A stretch of DNA of 64,000 nt, from NCBI RefSeq assembly GCF_945859685.1, contig NC_079147.1, positions 91,504,315 through 91,568,314 of the forward strand, given 5' to 3'. A model generated the notes under the pieces. The model searched no databases. It had not been told where the DNA came from and worked only from the letters and a program-made list of their open reading frames with translations. The position numbers and the translations under genes are program-made. The stretch comes from Eupeodes corollae. Lineage: Eukaryota > Arthropoda > Insecta > Diptera > Syrphidae. Positions 23,462-35,984 of this stretch are shown piece after piece. The stretch's first letter is position 1. Every line of letters begins with the position of its first letter.

Positions 23462-24238
23462 AAAGAGGCTGGGATGCGACCCGCACTCATAACTTCCCAT
23501 CCCGTCAGTCGATTTGTCTTGCTTAAAAGTTTGTCTATATGTACTCTGTCAATTTTTACCAAACTTGTGAACTATTTTTTGTAGATTTTATTTTTTATGA
23601 AAAAACGGACTGTTTGATTTACCAAGTTTTAGTATTGTTTTTTTAGAGTTTTTTTTTTTAAACTGATGTCAATTTGATTTTTTTCAAAATTTTTCCAGAT
23701 GTAAAAAACATTATTCTTCGTTGCACAAAATTGTTTTGTAGATGAAATCATATTTTAGCCGTAAAATTTTGAAGGTGACAAATTTTTTTTGATTTATAAA
23801 AAATTGTTAATGGTATTTTTGTCAAAAAATATACTTCTTTGATATCAATTTACAATATATTATATAAAATTTAATTCAAGTCTCTTTTTTCCAAACTGCT
23901 ATGGTAAAAAAACCACCCACGCAATTTTCTTGAGAGCCCTTTCTGCATCTTTCTGCCTTATTATCTGCACAACAAAATTTATTTTAAATTGATATCTCTT
24001 CTATTTCTTGAGCTACGGACGACGAGAAAAACGTCACGAACGTACTGACGTACGGACGTACGGACTTACATACATACAAACGGACGTACGAACGTACGTA
24101 CACACGTACGCACAGATATATTCCTAAAAATCTTTTATTTCGACTCTAGGGACCTTGAAACGTCGAGAAATGTCAAAATTTTCAATTTGACAAATTGGAC
24201 CCATTACAATAACTTCCTGTGGGGAGTTAACAAGTGTT
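23462..24238 (+). repeat. GAGGCTGGG-family repeat, both ends present, internally shortened
   Basis: The left end GAGGCTGGGATGCGACCCGC and the right end CCCATTACAATAACTTCC plus GTTAACAAGT are both present at about 780 bp. Most internal tandem units have been deleted. The microsatellite near 24033-24118 mixes ACGTACGG, ACATAC and ACGTACGTAC units. Copies at 23.5 and 55.5 kb agree on the right-hand boundary (GTTAACAAGT). Confidence 0.9.
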
Positions 24239-24589
24239 GCATTGAATATTTCTAAAAGTACCTACAGTTGCTCTTATCTTATGACGCAGTATTTTATTTT
24301 TGTCTAAAAGCTTACATTTCTTAGATAAATATGTCAAAAGTTCGCAAACAGAAGTCAATTATTTTTATGAAACATAACTTGTCACCCAATAATCGTTTAC
24401 CTCCGATCCTGAGTTAAAAAGAAATCTAACACTCTCATAGAATTTAGTCTCAGTATAAATGGTGCACTCCACTTAAACTTTAAGCAAAACGTTGTTTTTG
24501 TTTGAAGCATAAATCGAATTTTTTTTTGGTTTTGTTCAGTTTATTAATTTTTGACACAAACTAAGTTAAAATGTTTTTGTTTGAAAAAT

Positions 24590-25450
24590 ATGAGTCCGCG
24601 TATGAATTTAGAACGTCGCGAATTAGTTATTAAACACTACAAAGATGGGATAAGCCAAAGAAATATTGCTGACATTTTTATAATGAAATCCTTAACCGTT
24701 TAAAACAACATTTAGCGATATGTGCTCGGATATAGAATCATCAGCTTAGGAAGGGAAGCGTCAAATAAAAAATTTTCTGACATCGATTAAGGAAGGATTG
24801 TACGAAAAGTAAAGGTAAAGACGCGATTTTAAGTATGCCTCAAATAGCTTAAGAGCCAGAAAAATACTAAAATAAAAAAAAAAAACAGTTCCGAAACAAT
24901 CCGAAGAATACTCAGAGATGACGGTTTCATGGATGATATGGCCGTAAAGGATCCAATTTGCTTGATACCATATTAACAAAGATAAAACTATTTGGGATAC
25001 GGTAATTTGTACACACGAAAGTAAATTTAACCTTCATGTATATTGTTCAAAAATGTATAAGGCACTGTAAAACACGGAGGTCGTCACGTTACGTTTTATC
25101 GAATTAAACATGAACAAAAATATGTATTTTGATATTTTGTAAGGGATTTAAATGTAAACTTCGAACAAGTTAAATAAAACATAATTTCTGGTTTTACAAC
25201 GACAACGTTTCCAAACGAAGATCTTGAATCGCACAGTCTTGGTTGATTCAGAACTTTTCTCGTATTATAAAAAACGCCCGCTCAGTCTTATGAGAAGCGA
25301 GACTATCATCGAAACGCTATCGTCTTTTCCCCTGTACGTAATTGTCGGAAGAACTTGAGCATGATAAAAGCGCTTTTAGAAGAGTGGTAAAAATTAAATC
25401 GCAAAAAAGCTGGCTAGATAATTGCCATGAAGGCTGGAGTCTGTTATAGA
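24590..25450 (+). pseudogene. Tc1-like transposase remnant
   Basis: An N-terminal helix-turn-helix is readable as NLERRELVIKHYKDGISQRN followed by IADIF (24605-24680), then RKGSVK. Next come an IRRILRDDGFMDDMAVK block (about 24902-24952) and CTHESKFNLHVYC (about 25008-25046). The consensus for the last block is a W-x-DESKFN stretch, and here the first catalytic Asp is His (codon 25014-25016). Later fragments reach about 25440. Stops and frameshifts are frequent. No convincing terminal inverted repeats were found on either side. Confidence 0.7.
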
Positions 25451-25489
25451 ACAAAAATATATCTTACACAGTAACTCATTTTCAAGCAA

Positions 25490-27440
25490 TTGAGACGTTA
25501 TTTTTAAAAGTTACGTTTTCAATGGTAAATTTGTATAATATTTTTTTGTTTTTTTCATAAGATTATATTAAAAATTACCGATAAAATTAAAAAAAAATGT
25601 ATAAAAATTATGAAAAGTTCGTAATAATCGATTTCAATATTTACCCTTCTCATTCTAACAAAGAATATAAACACGAAATAAGATGGATTAATCGATGTCG
25701 AATATTTGAGATCAGAGGCCAATCAATATCCTTCCATACTTTTTTCAAGTTTTATTAACAAAATATTACTTTCAAAGAAGACATTGTGAATTATCAATTA
25801 TAAAATTGTGCTTAACAAAATATTTATCACAGTCAGCTATGTTCTTAACAGAAAGATGCCGAATTTGCAGCATCATACCTGTAATTTAAGAGAAATTTAG
25901 CATCCTTATGGAGATCTTGTCCGACTTAATTATGTACTTGTTATTTCTTCAAATAAGTTGGATTAATGCATGTTAGTGAACTGTTCCAAAGTTTAGAGTA
26001 AGATGTATGCAACGCCTTGTCTGATTTAAGAATGCAATTCTTCATTTCCTGGTCTTAGTCATTGACATCCATCGAGTGTGCTAGATTTTTCGAATGTACA
26101 GCAAAAATAAACGAAACAATTAAAAAAAATCAATTTTGAAATAAGTCAAGAGCTTTTGTCTTTTTTCCAACCTTGCATTTTCGTTGTTTATAAGATCTTT
26201 ACTAATACAGAAAAAAATAACTTTATAGTAGACATTTCAAAAAAAATGTGTTGAAATGTCATTTAATATAAATACTAAGAGTGCCAGAGAATACCCCTGA
26301 CAAACCACAAATCGTCTTTATCAAATTCTAAGTATTTACGTTACCAAAATACAATATGTTTTCAACAAAAACTCTCAAAGTCGAAAAATATTTAATTAAT
26401 AATAAAAATAATAAAATAAAAGTTAAGCTGACATTCAAATTCATATAGTAACATGGATACATAAATAAAACTTCCTCAAACCCACTTAAAACTTTAATCA
26501 AAATTCGTTTGAATCAAATCAAAAACCAATTTATTGAAATTAAATTGATAAAATTCAGCTTTCTAGCCTATATTGCCAATTATCAACATATTTCAATAAA
26601 ACAACGGCAGAACACGAAAACTAATCTATTTCTGCTCTGATTTTGATGCCACAAAGAACCACTAACCAACAAAAAAAAATGTACAATTATTCCATTTGAA
26701 AAGGTTATGAAATGGTTAGGATGACCATCTGCCTTATTTTTTTTTTGATTCAATAGACTATCGGAGCTTTTCCAAAAATTCGGCGTTTATAAAACAAATA
26801 TTTCAATCCCTTCTTCCTTAAAGTGACAATTACAGTTGCTTTTCAATATATGGTAACCATATTCGTAGGTACTCGTGCTGTGGATAATTCTCAAAACCAA
26901 ATGGATAACTTAATTTTGATCAAAAATCAAAAACATTATATCTAGAAACACAGCAATTATTCTGTGAAATTGGTTGGATTGTGGAACATGAACTCAACCT
27001 GAAGCCCGATAAAAGCTGTTCTCTTTTGGAGCAATACAAAATCAACTAAACATATAACTAAGTGTTGGTATTTGTATAAGGTATTTGAACGATTCGTTAT
27101 TTATTCAAATTAGATTCTGAAATCTAATTTTCTGGATAGCATAGCCGGTTGGTATGGATGCAGATGGAGAGCATTACCAATTTAAGCATTATCCTCATAA
27201 GCATTTATTTCGCCAATTAAAACAGTTCACCTTAAGATTTGTCTAATGCTCACTTTTAATTTGGTTTGTATTCCTGAATTCCATTAAATGATAGTTCTTC
27301 TTCTAGGCAGGAAAGAAAATAACCACGAGGTTAAATTCAAAACCTAACAGACAGTTACAGATATGTAATAGTAACCCTTAAATTAACAAATTTTGGTTGG
27401 CATATCTTCCGTTTTTATTTGGAGTCCATTGCGATCATAA
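25490..27440. other. No recognisable gene
   Basis: AT-rich sequence; nothing supportable in either strand. Confidence 0.4.
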
Positions 27441-27635
27441 AGGGTGGTTAAGTTTTAAGGGCCGATAATAAATGTGTACCATAACTAAACGTCTAGCTTT
27501 TTTAACTCAATTTTAACCATGGAAAGATAGACAATCAAGTAACACGTTAAAGTTATTCAGGCTTATTATGAAAATTTAATTTTTTCCGTCAATTTAAACC
27601 GGGTCTGTAGGAGATGTAAGATGCTTGATTTATTT
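27441..27635 (+). mobile_element. DUF4817-type mariner, 5' end with TIR
   Basis: It opens with a TIR-like AGGGTGGTTAAGTTTTAAGG-GCCG (27441-27464), which matches the reverse complement of 42074-42097 beside another mariner. A start codon at about 27519 leads into MER and then, with stops, a KVIQAYYEN block (about 27550-27576), the first helix of the DUF4817 domain. The rest of the element is missing; an unrelated DDE transposase begins within about 40 bp. Confidence 0.7.
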
Positions 27636-27673
27636 TATAGTTGTACATCGAAATACATTTACAAGAAATTTTA

Positions 27674-28740
27674 ATGGATCCATTCAGAAAAGAAAAACCC
27701 ATTGGAAGCCAGGCGCGTAACATATTGTTGTTAAGATATGTAATGACAAACTGGAAGAAGCGTTACGCAACCACGAAAACCGTGAAAACTACTGGAATTT
27801 CTGAACACTTAATCAGAAGGATTATTAAGGAATACAAAGAGACAAGAGTTGTGCAGTCTTCAAATAATAAAGTAGAGCATACGAAGTAGAAATCTGGAAT
27901 AGATGAATTTGACTTCGCAGATATTCGGCGTATAATGCACAACTTCCACCAGGAGGAAAAAATTATGATATCCTATAAAATGTTGAGAAGACGAGTCCAG
28001 GAAGATCTGCAGATTAACATAAGTATTACAAAACAACATAAGTATATTAAAACAACCGGAAAATGTTCGCTGTGAAAGAAATGATATGAAACTCATGCGA
28101 GTGAAGTATCTGAAAAAAAACTTAGAACCAAAGGATTGATGACAGTTGTAGTTGGTTGCGGTTGAAGACGCCAATTTCAAAGGGACAGAGGCTAATAATG
28201 GCGCATGCAGGCGGTAAAAAAGGTTCCGTGAAAAACTCCATGCTTTTACTTAAATCTGGAACAAAATAAAGGAGCCTATCCGACGACATGAACTTCGAAA
28301 TTTTTTGCAAATAGGTCCAACAAGTTTTGAACAACTTGGAGGAATCTTCAGTTATTGTAATGGACTACGCCTCGTACCACAATAAATTAGAAGGAAAACA
28401 AATTACTTCTGTTAGCGAACAATCTGAGATGATACAATGGCTAACGGAAAACAATATTCCGAATACCATTCAGATATTAAAACTAAAGCTGTGTGAGGAA
28501 CTTAATAGACAAACACAACCATTTTAATAGCCCATGATGTTCTACCTTTATTACCACCCTATCAACTAGATCTCAATACCATTGAAAATATTTGGGCAAC
28601 TGTCAAGGCAAGAGTAGGCTCACCGAAATACGACATTCAAGATATTAGAAGTTCAAAAATTAGAAATTGACGAAAAATCTCCGAATATGTAAGCGACATT
28701 AGTTCTGAAAACTTGTATGTAAATAAATATTTATTATTTA
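27674..28740 (+). pseudogene. DDE_3-type (IS630/Tc1 superfamily) transposase remnant
   Basis: The start is MDPFRKEKPIGSQARNILL (27674 on), followed by a helix-turn-helix with TTGISEHLIRRIIKEYKETR (about 27790-27850). A GIDEFDFADIRRIMHNF-like block follows in another frame (27898-27950). The first catalytic Asp region (normally YTDETYIH) is lost. The second is present as VIVMDYASYHN (about 28350-28385). The third region reads DLNTIENIWATVKARVG (28568-28618), with the Glu retained. Multiple stops. No 3' TIR was located before the next element. The product would have been a nuclear cut-and-paste transposase; this copy is dead. Confidence 0.75.
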
Positions 28741-28884
28741 AATTATATTATTGTTATTTATCAACTTCTACTCTCACCCCCCGGTGGTGAATATCGGGTG
28801 CCTAGTACCTCAACTGGATATTGGGTTCCAACCCCAGTGGAAAGTTGTTGGGTTCCGCAAACGAGAGAGGGGGAGAGGTGTTTC

Positions 28885-30382
28885 CTACAGCCACCAACAA
28901 CGAACCCCTGGTTTGATGATTAATGTCGGCAGGCAAATGCAGCCAAACAACAGGAGCACAAAGCGGCCCTGGAAAAAAGGACGAGAGCTGCTCATGCGCT
29001 CTTTGAGCAGAAGAGCCGAGAGGAACACCGACTTCACAGAAGGAAAAAAAAAGGGCCTGAGAGGCGTGCAGTCGATAATGTTGAGAGATTTTAAGAACAG
29101 GATTGAAGTTCGAAAGTTTTATAAACAGGTGAAATGAAATTCACAGGCACATAAACCTAGAACCGTAGGCTGCAAAGCCAACAATCCCGTCCTCCCGACT
29201 TAGACGAAGTAAAGATTTCCATATCTAAGCTAAGGTCTAATAAAGCCAATAAAGCGGATGGCTTGAATCCCGAGCTCTTTAAAGCAGCTAGAGATAAGTT
29301 GGTAAGGAGCATGCACCAACTTATCTGTAAGATATGGTCGGAAGAAAGTATGCCCGATGAATGGAACCTCAGTATTATTTGCCCGATATTGGAAAAAGGA
29401 GACCATCTAAACTGCACCAACTAAAGAGGAATCAGTCTACTTAACATCGCTTACGAAATCTTCTCTGCCGTAATGTGTGAACGTCTAAATCCCATCGTCA
29501 ACAACCTTATCGAGTGGTTTTAGACCCCCGCAAAGTCTACAGTCGATCAAATATTCACATTACGGCAGATCCTGGAAAAAACCCAAGAACACCAAATCGA
29601 CACCCACCATCGTTTCATCGATTTTAAGGCGCATATGACAGCATATACAGGGACAAGCTGAATAGATCCATGTCTAGTTTTGGCATCCCTGCCAAACTCG
29701 TCCGTTTGTGCAGGATGACCATGGAGAATTCACGCAGCTCCATAAAGGTTGGAAACAACTTAACAGAACCTTTTGATGTCAAAAAAGGCTTTAGACAAGG
29801 TGATGCGCTGTCATGCGATTTTTCTAACATCGAAAAGAATAGAGTAGAGCTCATACGTCAACACTAGAGGCACTATCTTTCAAAAGTCTGTCCAATTACT
29901 AGCGTATGCAGAAGACATTGACATAATCGGAAGAACTCAGCTCAATGATAATGGGGCTTATGTGAGTATTGAGGCAGAGATGGCAAAAATGGGTTTAACG
30001 GTTAATGAGGGCAAAACCAAGTAAATGCTGTGTCAAGAAAGGACCTACAATGCACCACCGAGGCCTTGGTCAAAACGTCACCATCGACAGGCGTAAATTT
30101 GAAGTAGTCAAGAACTTCCTTTACCTAGGTTCCGCTGTAAACGCAGAAAACAACATTGGCGCTGAGATCAAACGCAGAATAACACTTGCTATAACCGCTG
30201 TTTCTTTGGACTTAGAAAGCAATTGAGTTGTAAAGTCCTTTCTTGAGGGACCAAAGTGTTGCTATATAAGACCCTTATCATCCCCGTCCTGCTAAACGGT
30301 GCAGAAACATGGACTAGGACAAAAGTGGATGAAAGAACCTTGGCTGGATTCGAAAGAAAAGTTCTTCGTGTGATCTACGGTT
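28885..30382 (+). pseudogene. RTE-type LINE, RT domain, truncated both ends
   Basis: It begins at the linker after the endonuclease (PWFDD equivalent, about 28905). It then runs through NRIEVRKFYKQVK (29098-29136), KISISKLRSNKANKADGL (about 29212-29265), ICKIWSEESMPDEWNLSI (29323-29376), RGISLLNIAYEI (29427-29462), KSTVDQIFTLRQ (29534-29570), GFRQGDALS (29790-29816) and AYAEDIDIIG (29902-29931). The catalytic YADD box is changed to YAED. The C-terminal FERKVLRVIYG ends at 30380 and the 3' end is missing. Frameshifts and stops are scattered throughout. The 100 bp before it (28785-28885) is GC-rich and unassigned. Confidence 0.85.
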
Positions 30383-30384
30383 GT

Positions 30385-31920
30385 TGTTTCATTCTAAATA
30401 TTCAATAAAATTGATATGTTTTTTCCAAATCAAGGTATTTTATTTCTTATAAAAGTCTGCATAGCCATATCAATATGATGGCGAGCAAAATTGACACAAT
30501 TCATCACAACGTCTGTCTTAGAATTGAAAGTTAGACATTTTAATGGAATGCACGGCTGTCAGTGACAGCCCACTTCTTGTCAAAGTGTTTTTATTTAAGG
30601 GATAATATATTAAAGATAAAACCCGTGACATTTTGTTGGCCAAAGTCAACAAAATTTCCATGAATAAAATATATAGATCGAAAGCTAAATAAATGAAGTA
30701 TGCCCGTTTGCTTATGTCGGAAGTTTGAATATCATCTTCAATTTCATGTACTCGTACAGTGCTTTTTTAACTTGTTACCTTTTTTGAAACAAATAATTTA
30801 GCTTAGATTTGATTCCAGAATTTACCTTGCAAGTCAAAGGAAGAAACGTATGTGCACTTTGTATCTTTTGTGTGCACGTTTATTCATAGATTGACAACTT
30901 GTGTGCTTATTTCATTCAATTTCGACATCAACTTGTCCCATTCCTATTACGAAAACCTTTTGTTCAAATATAAGCCAATCTGTTATAATTAAGAATCAAC
31001 TTAAGGTCCAATTATGTGGTGGTTAAATCTAGTAAACGAATAATTGGTTCGTTATTGTTTATCTGGGAAGGTATTTACATTTCTTGATGAAAACTTTGAT
31101 GTGCTAAGATTAGGTTACTCTGTTTTTGATGATTTACATCTCTGTAGTGCAGAAGTTCTAACCTTTAACAGTCAGGCAGTGGAACTATGTATATCTCTGC
31201 TGGCACTCGATTTCGATATGGACACACCACAGTAGACTTTTACTCTGTTAAATCAAAATCCGAAAGCCGAAACCCCTTATGATGGATATAAGGACATTTG
31301 TGTTCGATATTAAACCAAGCACCACATCTAACAAAGGTTTTCGTTTGGAAGCAATATTTTGTTCAATCATCGTATGTGTAGATGGAAATACCGAAACGAA
31401 CCTTACGAATGTCTACATAAAACCAAGGTATGTAATATTATTGATTCTTACATCAGATGCTTCAATTTTATACTATAAGTGCAAAACGGTTATCAACCCT
31501 TATTTTCGTAAATATCCCAGACCCAAAGTAACGAATATTTTTCAAATATTTTATATTTATCTACATCATGTATGTATGTATTTAGGTTCTTAAAATCGAT
31601 ATAAAACCAATTATAAACATAAATAAAATAAAGGTTACACTTTAAACCCCTTTGCCACTCATTGAGAACATCATACGAGTATAAATGTGCCCAAACCTTT
31701 TCAGCTTTTAAGACACATAGGTAGGTTAGGTACACAAGAAAAATTGTAATTCTTGAAACGTACAAAATTCGATCAAATCACACATGTCAACTATTCACTG
31801 TAGCTTATGAAAACCCCTTTCTCGGTCTTGGTCCTTTGTGATACACCAGTAAAACACAAAAATAAATATAAACATTAAAATTGCTACATCCTTGGATCGG
31901 TGCAGTGTGCAAAATTCAAA
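30385..31920. other. No recognisable gene
   Basis: It contains a near-palindrome GGCTGTCAGTGACAGCC (30554-30570) and chance ORFs of 63 and 104 codons at 31044 and 31279 that I cannot relate to any family. Confidence 0.35.
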
Positions 31921-31934
31921 GAGTTATTACAAAA

Positions 31935-32085
31935 TACTAGTATCTAGATATAGATATTATAGGTTTGGGTTAGATACTTTGAAACGTGGTTGTTCTAGTT
32001 TCCTGAAGGCGAACCGAAATGAGTTTATTTTGTTTGCGAAAAACTTGCACGTTTGTAATAGAGGTTTAACGTTTCAGTTTCAGTA
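31935..32085 (+). pseudogene. Possible LINE endonuclease scrap
   Basis: The end of a 64-codon frame reads NEFILFAKNLHVCNRGLTF, which resembles the C-terminal end of APE-type LINE endonucleases (NLHVCNRG-x-PTF). It is short, isolated and in the opposite orientation to the neighbouring LINE. It could be chance. Confidence 0.3.
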
Positions 32086-32589
32086 AAATGTTCTTAAATA
32101 AAATGTTTTGCTGTAAAAAACATATAAAGGATATCCTCAATGTGACAGCGTTACACACGCATACATATCCTACGATAGAATGTCGAAAACATTTCATTAT
32201 TGAAAGTGTTCAAATGCAATATAACGTTGCCAAAGCAGCAATAGAAAACAGAGATACATTGAAAAAAGGGAACTTATATTCCCAAACAGTAGTCAATGTT
32301 AGCTTTGGATACATTATAAAATATAAGTTTATAGACGATAAATGTTAATCGGTATGGGAATTGAATCTCGAATGTCATAATGCTGAAACGTTGGGAATTA
32401 AAGAAGTGATTATTTAAGCGCTTCGCAATATTTTGTACAGGGTGGGGTTTTAACAATTAAGGTTAATTTAGTTTTGTCAGCTATTTTCTGCTCGAAACCT
32501 TGAGAGAAAATCATTACCTTACCTTAACTTACTTGCTTACTTAGGTCCTTACAGTTATAAAGTAGGTGGATGATCTCTAGAGGGACATA

Positions 32590-34075
32590 GTTTAGGTTAG
32601 GTTAAAGTGGCTGATGGTTGGGAAGTCCACCTAAGGTTAGGCTAAAATAGTTTTGTCGCTAAACAGGTGGCGGTGTTATTCCACCATAAGTTTGTTTTCT
32701 CTATGATATCTTGCTTTAGCATGAGTTTATATGTAGCTAAGGGGATACCTAAGCTAGCATTGTGAGCCAGCAGAGGTAAAGTTGTTCTGCTTTTTGCAAG
32801 TTCGTCAGCTTTGCAATTTCCTGGAATGTCTCTATGGCCCGGCACCCAGAAAAGGTGAATGTTGAACTGTGTAGCCATCTCCGTAAGAGATGATGGACGA
32901 TTGTTGAAGATGTTTTCTAGGATGGGTATTAGAAAACTCACATTTTCTTGCAGTTCAGCTGGAATTATAGCATCCGGACCTACAGATTTATATGGCTTAA
33001 AGTTGTTAATAGCCCATTTAGATACCTTCCAGTTCAAAATATTATTATTAATGAAGTCGGAGACAAAAGGTTTATCTTAAACTTCAACGATACTTATGAG
33101 TAGTTTTGTGTTTCGTTTATATCCGTGCTACCCCACACCGTATGGTGGGCGTAAGCATCACTTCCGATAATGAGGCCGATGTTGAGCCTTTGCGTTTCAG
33201 CTGTTAATCTCTCTAGGGTGTCACCAGGGAGAGGGCCAAGGTGGTCGTGGCCGAGATACGCCGACGCGACGCCAGCCAGAATATTCCTCTGGCTGTTTCC
33301 AGACTTGCGGCGGTGATATCTCGATCCCTGAAATCAGGGAGTAAATATACATTTAGGCTATAACGTTTTACTAATATGCAAGATCTGGGTTCATCCTCAC
33401 CTGATGCATAAAGCACAAAGTATTTGGGAGTCCTGATTCCTCGAAAAATGGATTTAACAATCCAGGGTTCTTGAATCAGGACAATATCTTCATCGCTGCT
33501 GGATAAGCAAAGAAGAAGGGAGGCCGAAACCTTTATGAAGTGAACCGATGCACCAGGTTCCTCAGCAACGGTTGCGCTTGTATGGGTGGAAAAGGGGGAA
33601 GGGTTTGTGCCTCGGCCCCATCTTTTTTGTAGTCCCTCAGAGGTATTTCATCATACCCGAACCTGATTCCACCTTTCGATTGCGCCAGAGGAGAAAGGGA
33701 CTCTGCATTGATGATAACAATTACACCCTTGTAGGGTCCCTTTGGATTCTCTAGTTTCGCAACCTTCCAGGTGTGAGTAGAAAGGGTTGGATTGGAGACC
33801 CTGAATACTTTTAGGACGTGGTCAGCTTCCTTGAATATAGCCGGAACCGTGATGCGAACCGTTGTTCTGTAAGGTATGTCTTCCTTTGCGACAACCTCCA
33901 GCTAAGTACCAGAACAGACCTTCCCAAGTCGGCCAATCGCCAGCGTCAGTGCTGGTGTGTAGCACTTTGGGGCGTTTAGGTAGTGAAGCGCTTTTGAGAT
34001 TTGTAAGCACAGACGAGAAAGTGGCTTCTATAGCCGAGAGTTTGCGTTTATTAACTCTCCTTTGATTTCAACAGC
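32590..34075 (-). pseudogene. LOA/R1-group LINE with EN, RT start and RNase H, internally deleted
   Basis: The minus strand carries, from 34.0 kb downward: an ORF1-like remnant; an endonuclease start DIVLIQEPWI (about 33490-33461); an EN core LETARGIFWLASR then IIGSDAYAHHTVWGSTDI across frames (about 33308-33105); an RT start NNFKPYKSVGPDAIIPAEL (about 33005-32950); then, in the same 131-codon frame, a jump to RNase H (HLFWVPGHRDIPGNCKADEL, about 32866-32805). Almost the whole RT palm is deleted. The 3' end (complement of 32590-32640) reads CAGCCACTTTAACCTAACC, matching the fragment at 3.27 kb. It cannot be active. Confidence 0.8.
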
Positions 34076-34084
34076 TTAAGCAAC

Positions 34085-34560
34085 GTTTTAATGCGAAAAA
34101 TCATTCCTTATCCATTTTCATTTGGGAGGCTTCATTAAACAAAATTGCTACACATGGGGCTGATAAAATCCACTCCTTATTTTCGAGAAACTGATGCATT
34201 CACAGAGACTAAACGGTTGGTGTGGATTGTGATGGTATAGGTTATTGGGTAATTTTTCTCGAAAATGAACAACGTATCGTTGCGTGAAAAAAAGACCTCT
34301 GATTTATGATTGGCCACCTCGAAGTGTGACCTTGTTTAACTTTATATTTGTGGAAAACCGTGAACGACTGGTAACAATGGCAACAATCAAGCAACTATTC
34401 AAGGTCTTCCGAGTAATTACAGATGTTGTGAAATTGTCTTATCAAAATGGGGGTTATATCGGGATACATTTCCAACTTTGCACTCATTTTACTTTGTATT
34501 ACCATCGTCATCCTTTTGAGAGGACTATTCCATATTAACGCTGTTCGTGAGATTTAAAAG
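34085..34560 (+). pseudogene. DUF4817-type mariner transposase remnant
   Basis: The plus strand reads HFHLGGFIKQNCYTWG (about 34119-34166), which follows the first catalytic Asp in this family. QRLNGWCGL (34204-34230) follows, then after an internal deletion DWPPRSVTLFNFIF (34302-34343) around the last catalytic region, and a C-terminal stretch to 34538 that keeps an open 84-codon frame. The N-terminus and TIRs are absent. It abuts the LINE remnant on its left. Confidence 0.65.
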
Positions 34561-34564
34561 TAAA

Positions 34565-35570
34565 TCATAGGTTATTTAGTAAAAATTGTCGGAAAGTAGT
34601 TTTACAGTTAAATAACAAATTTGTAATAATTATAAATGGAAATATACACGAAAAAACAATGTGTTTTCATTATAAAATTAAACTTTAAAAAAATTGTTCA
34701 TTTACATTTATGATGATGAATAAAAATATTGCGTCAGTTTTGGTACACCCGTTGCCAAAATCACATGCAAAAAAAATACGAACATATTAATTTCAAAAGA
34801 AAAAAAGAGTTCTCTGCTGAAATCTGCTTCGTCATTATAATATGCTAAGATATTTTTAAAATTTATGTCTCGTGACTTGCTTTGGCTTCTATGGAATTTT
34901 ACAACGAGGTTTGTGTTTTTACTCCCATTATTTTGAGTCAAAATTATTAAAAAAATAACTAACAACTATTTTGTAACTCATATATTGTTGCCCATTATTA
35001 TGGATGGCATCTGTTCAACATTTCTCGTCTATGCATGCATTAAAAGATGTTAAGGGAAAACTTTTCTATGTAAAATAGTATCTTGTAGGATAAAAAGATA
35101 CCTACACACTTTTTGTTAAGGTTTCAGACTTAATTTTTTTTATTTTAATTTAATGCAATGTTGAGTAAGAAATAAATTTGGAGAAACATTTTAGATAGTG
35201 AAACTTTTTTAAACTTTTAATGAAGTAGGTAGTGGTGCGTATATAAAAACATAAGAGTTAACATAACCAAAAATTTTAAGTCAGAGAAGTATGCTAGAAG
35301 AAACTCTCTATCATCTTAAGTATATGAAAATGATGAAAATTGCATCAGAACTTGAACTTCATAGTAACTTGTCTACGAACTTATACCATAAGAACAAAAG
35401 AATGGACAAATTAACAACTTTTCTTGAAATCGTATAAACTGTTGCAGATGTTAAGAGGCATTAGGAATTTGAATATGGTCTTAATTAGAGTTACAGGACT
35501 GAAATTTGTTTGACAACTGACAGTTTCAAAGTTAAACGAAATTTAAATAAATGTTTATTTCATGAAAATA
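34565..35570. other. No recognisable gene
   Basis: AT-rich; an 85-codon minus-strand ORF at 34708-34965 has no recognisable features. Confidence 0.35.
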
Positions 35571-35574
35571 TAAT

Positions 35575-35613
35575 TTAACCCATTACTAGCCACTCTACTC
35601 AATTGAGTAGAGT
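35575..35613 (+). repeat. TTAA-CCC terminus with a 22-bp perfect palindrome
   Basis: TTAA (35575-35578) is followed by CCCATTACTAGCC and a perfect 22-bp palindrome (35592-35613; half-site ACTCTACTCAA). piggyBac-type elements insert at TTAA and usually begin CCC, often with a nearby internal inverted repeat. No matching opposite end was found, so this may be a solo end or coincidence. Confidence 0.4.
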
Positions 35614-35984
35614 AATTTTCAAAACAATTTGAATTGTATTTTTCCTAACAAGCTTTAGGTACTATAAACTCATTTGCATTTTAAATCAATCATAGACATT
35701 CTCTGTTAATTATTGGATGCTAGCAGTTTTGTTTGATTCCGAAACTATGATTTGTACCAAGATAGAATGTTTGCTTGATGTGTAATTTACCGATTGATTT
35801 TTTAGATAAAATACTACCACTTGCATACATAGAAATTTAAGGACATAAATTATAAATAGACGTGAGTACAACTCCGAAATACTCAAATGATGTGGTGTAT
35901 TTAAATGAAATAGATGCAACAATTCATTATTAAAAAAACACTTGGAATTGGAAAATGAAGTTTAAATTTTAAACATTTCTTTTG

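Noticed and set aside
27860..28180. 106-codon minus-strand ORF.
   Set aside because: It is antisense to the DDE_3-type transposase remnant.
31279..31593. 104-codon ORF as a possible gene.
   Set aside because: No recognisable motif, AT-driven composition, and no support from context.
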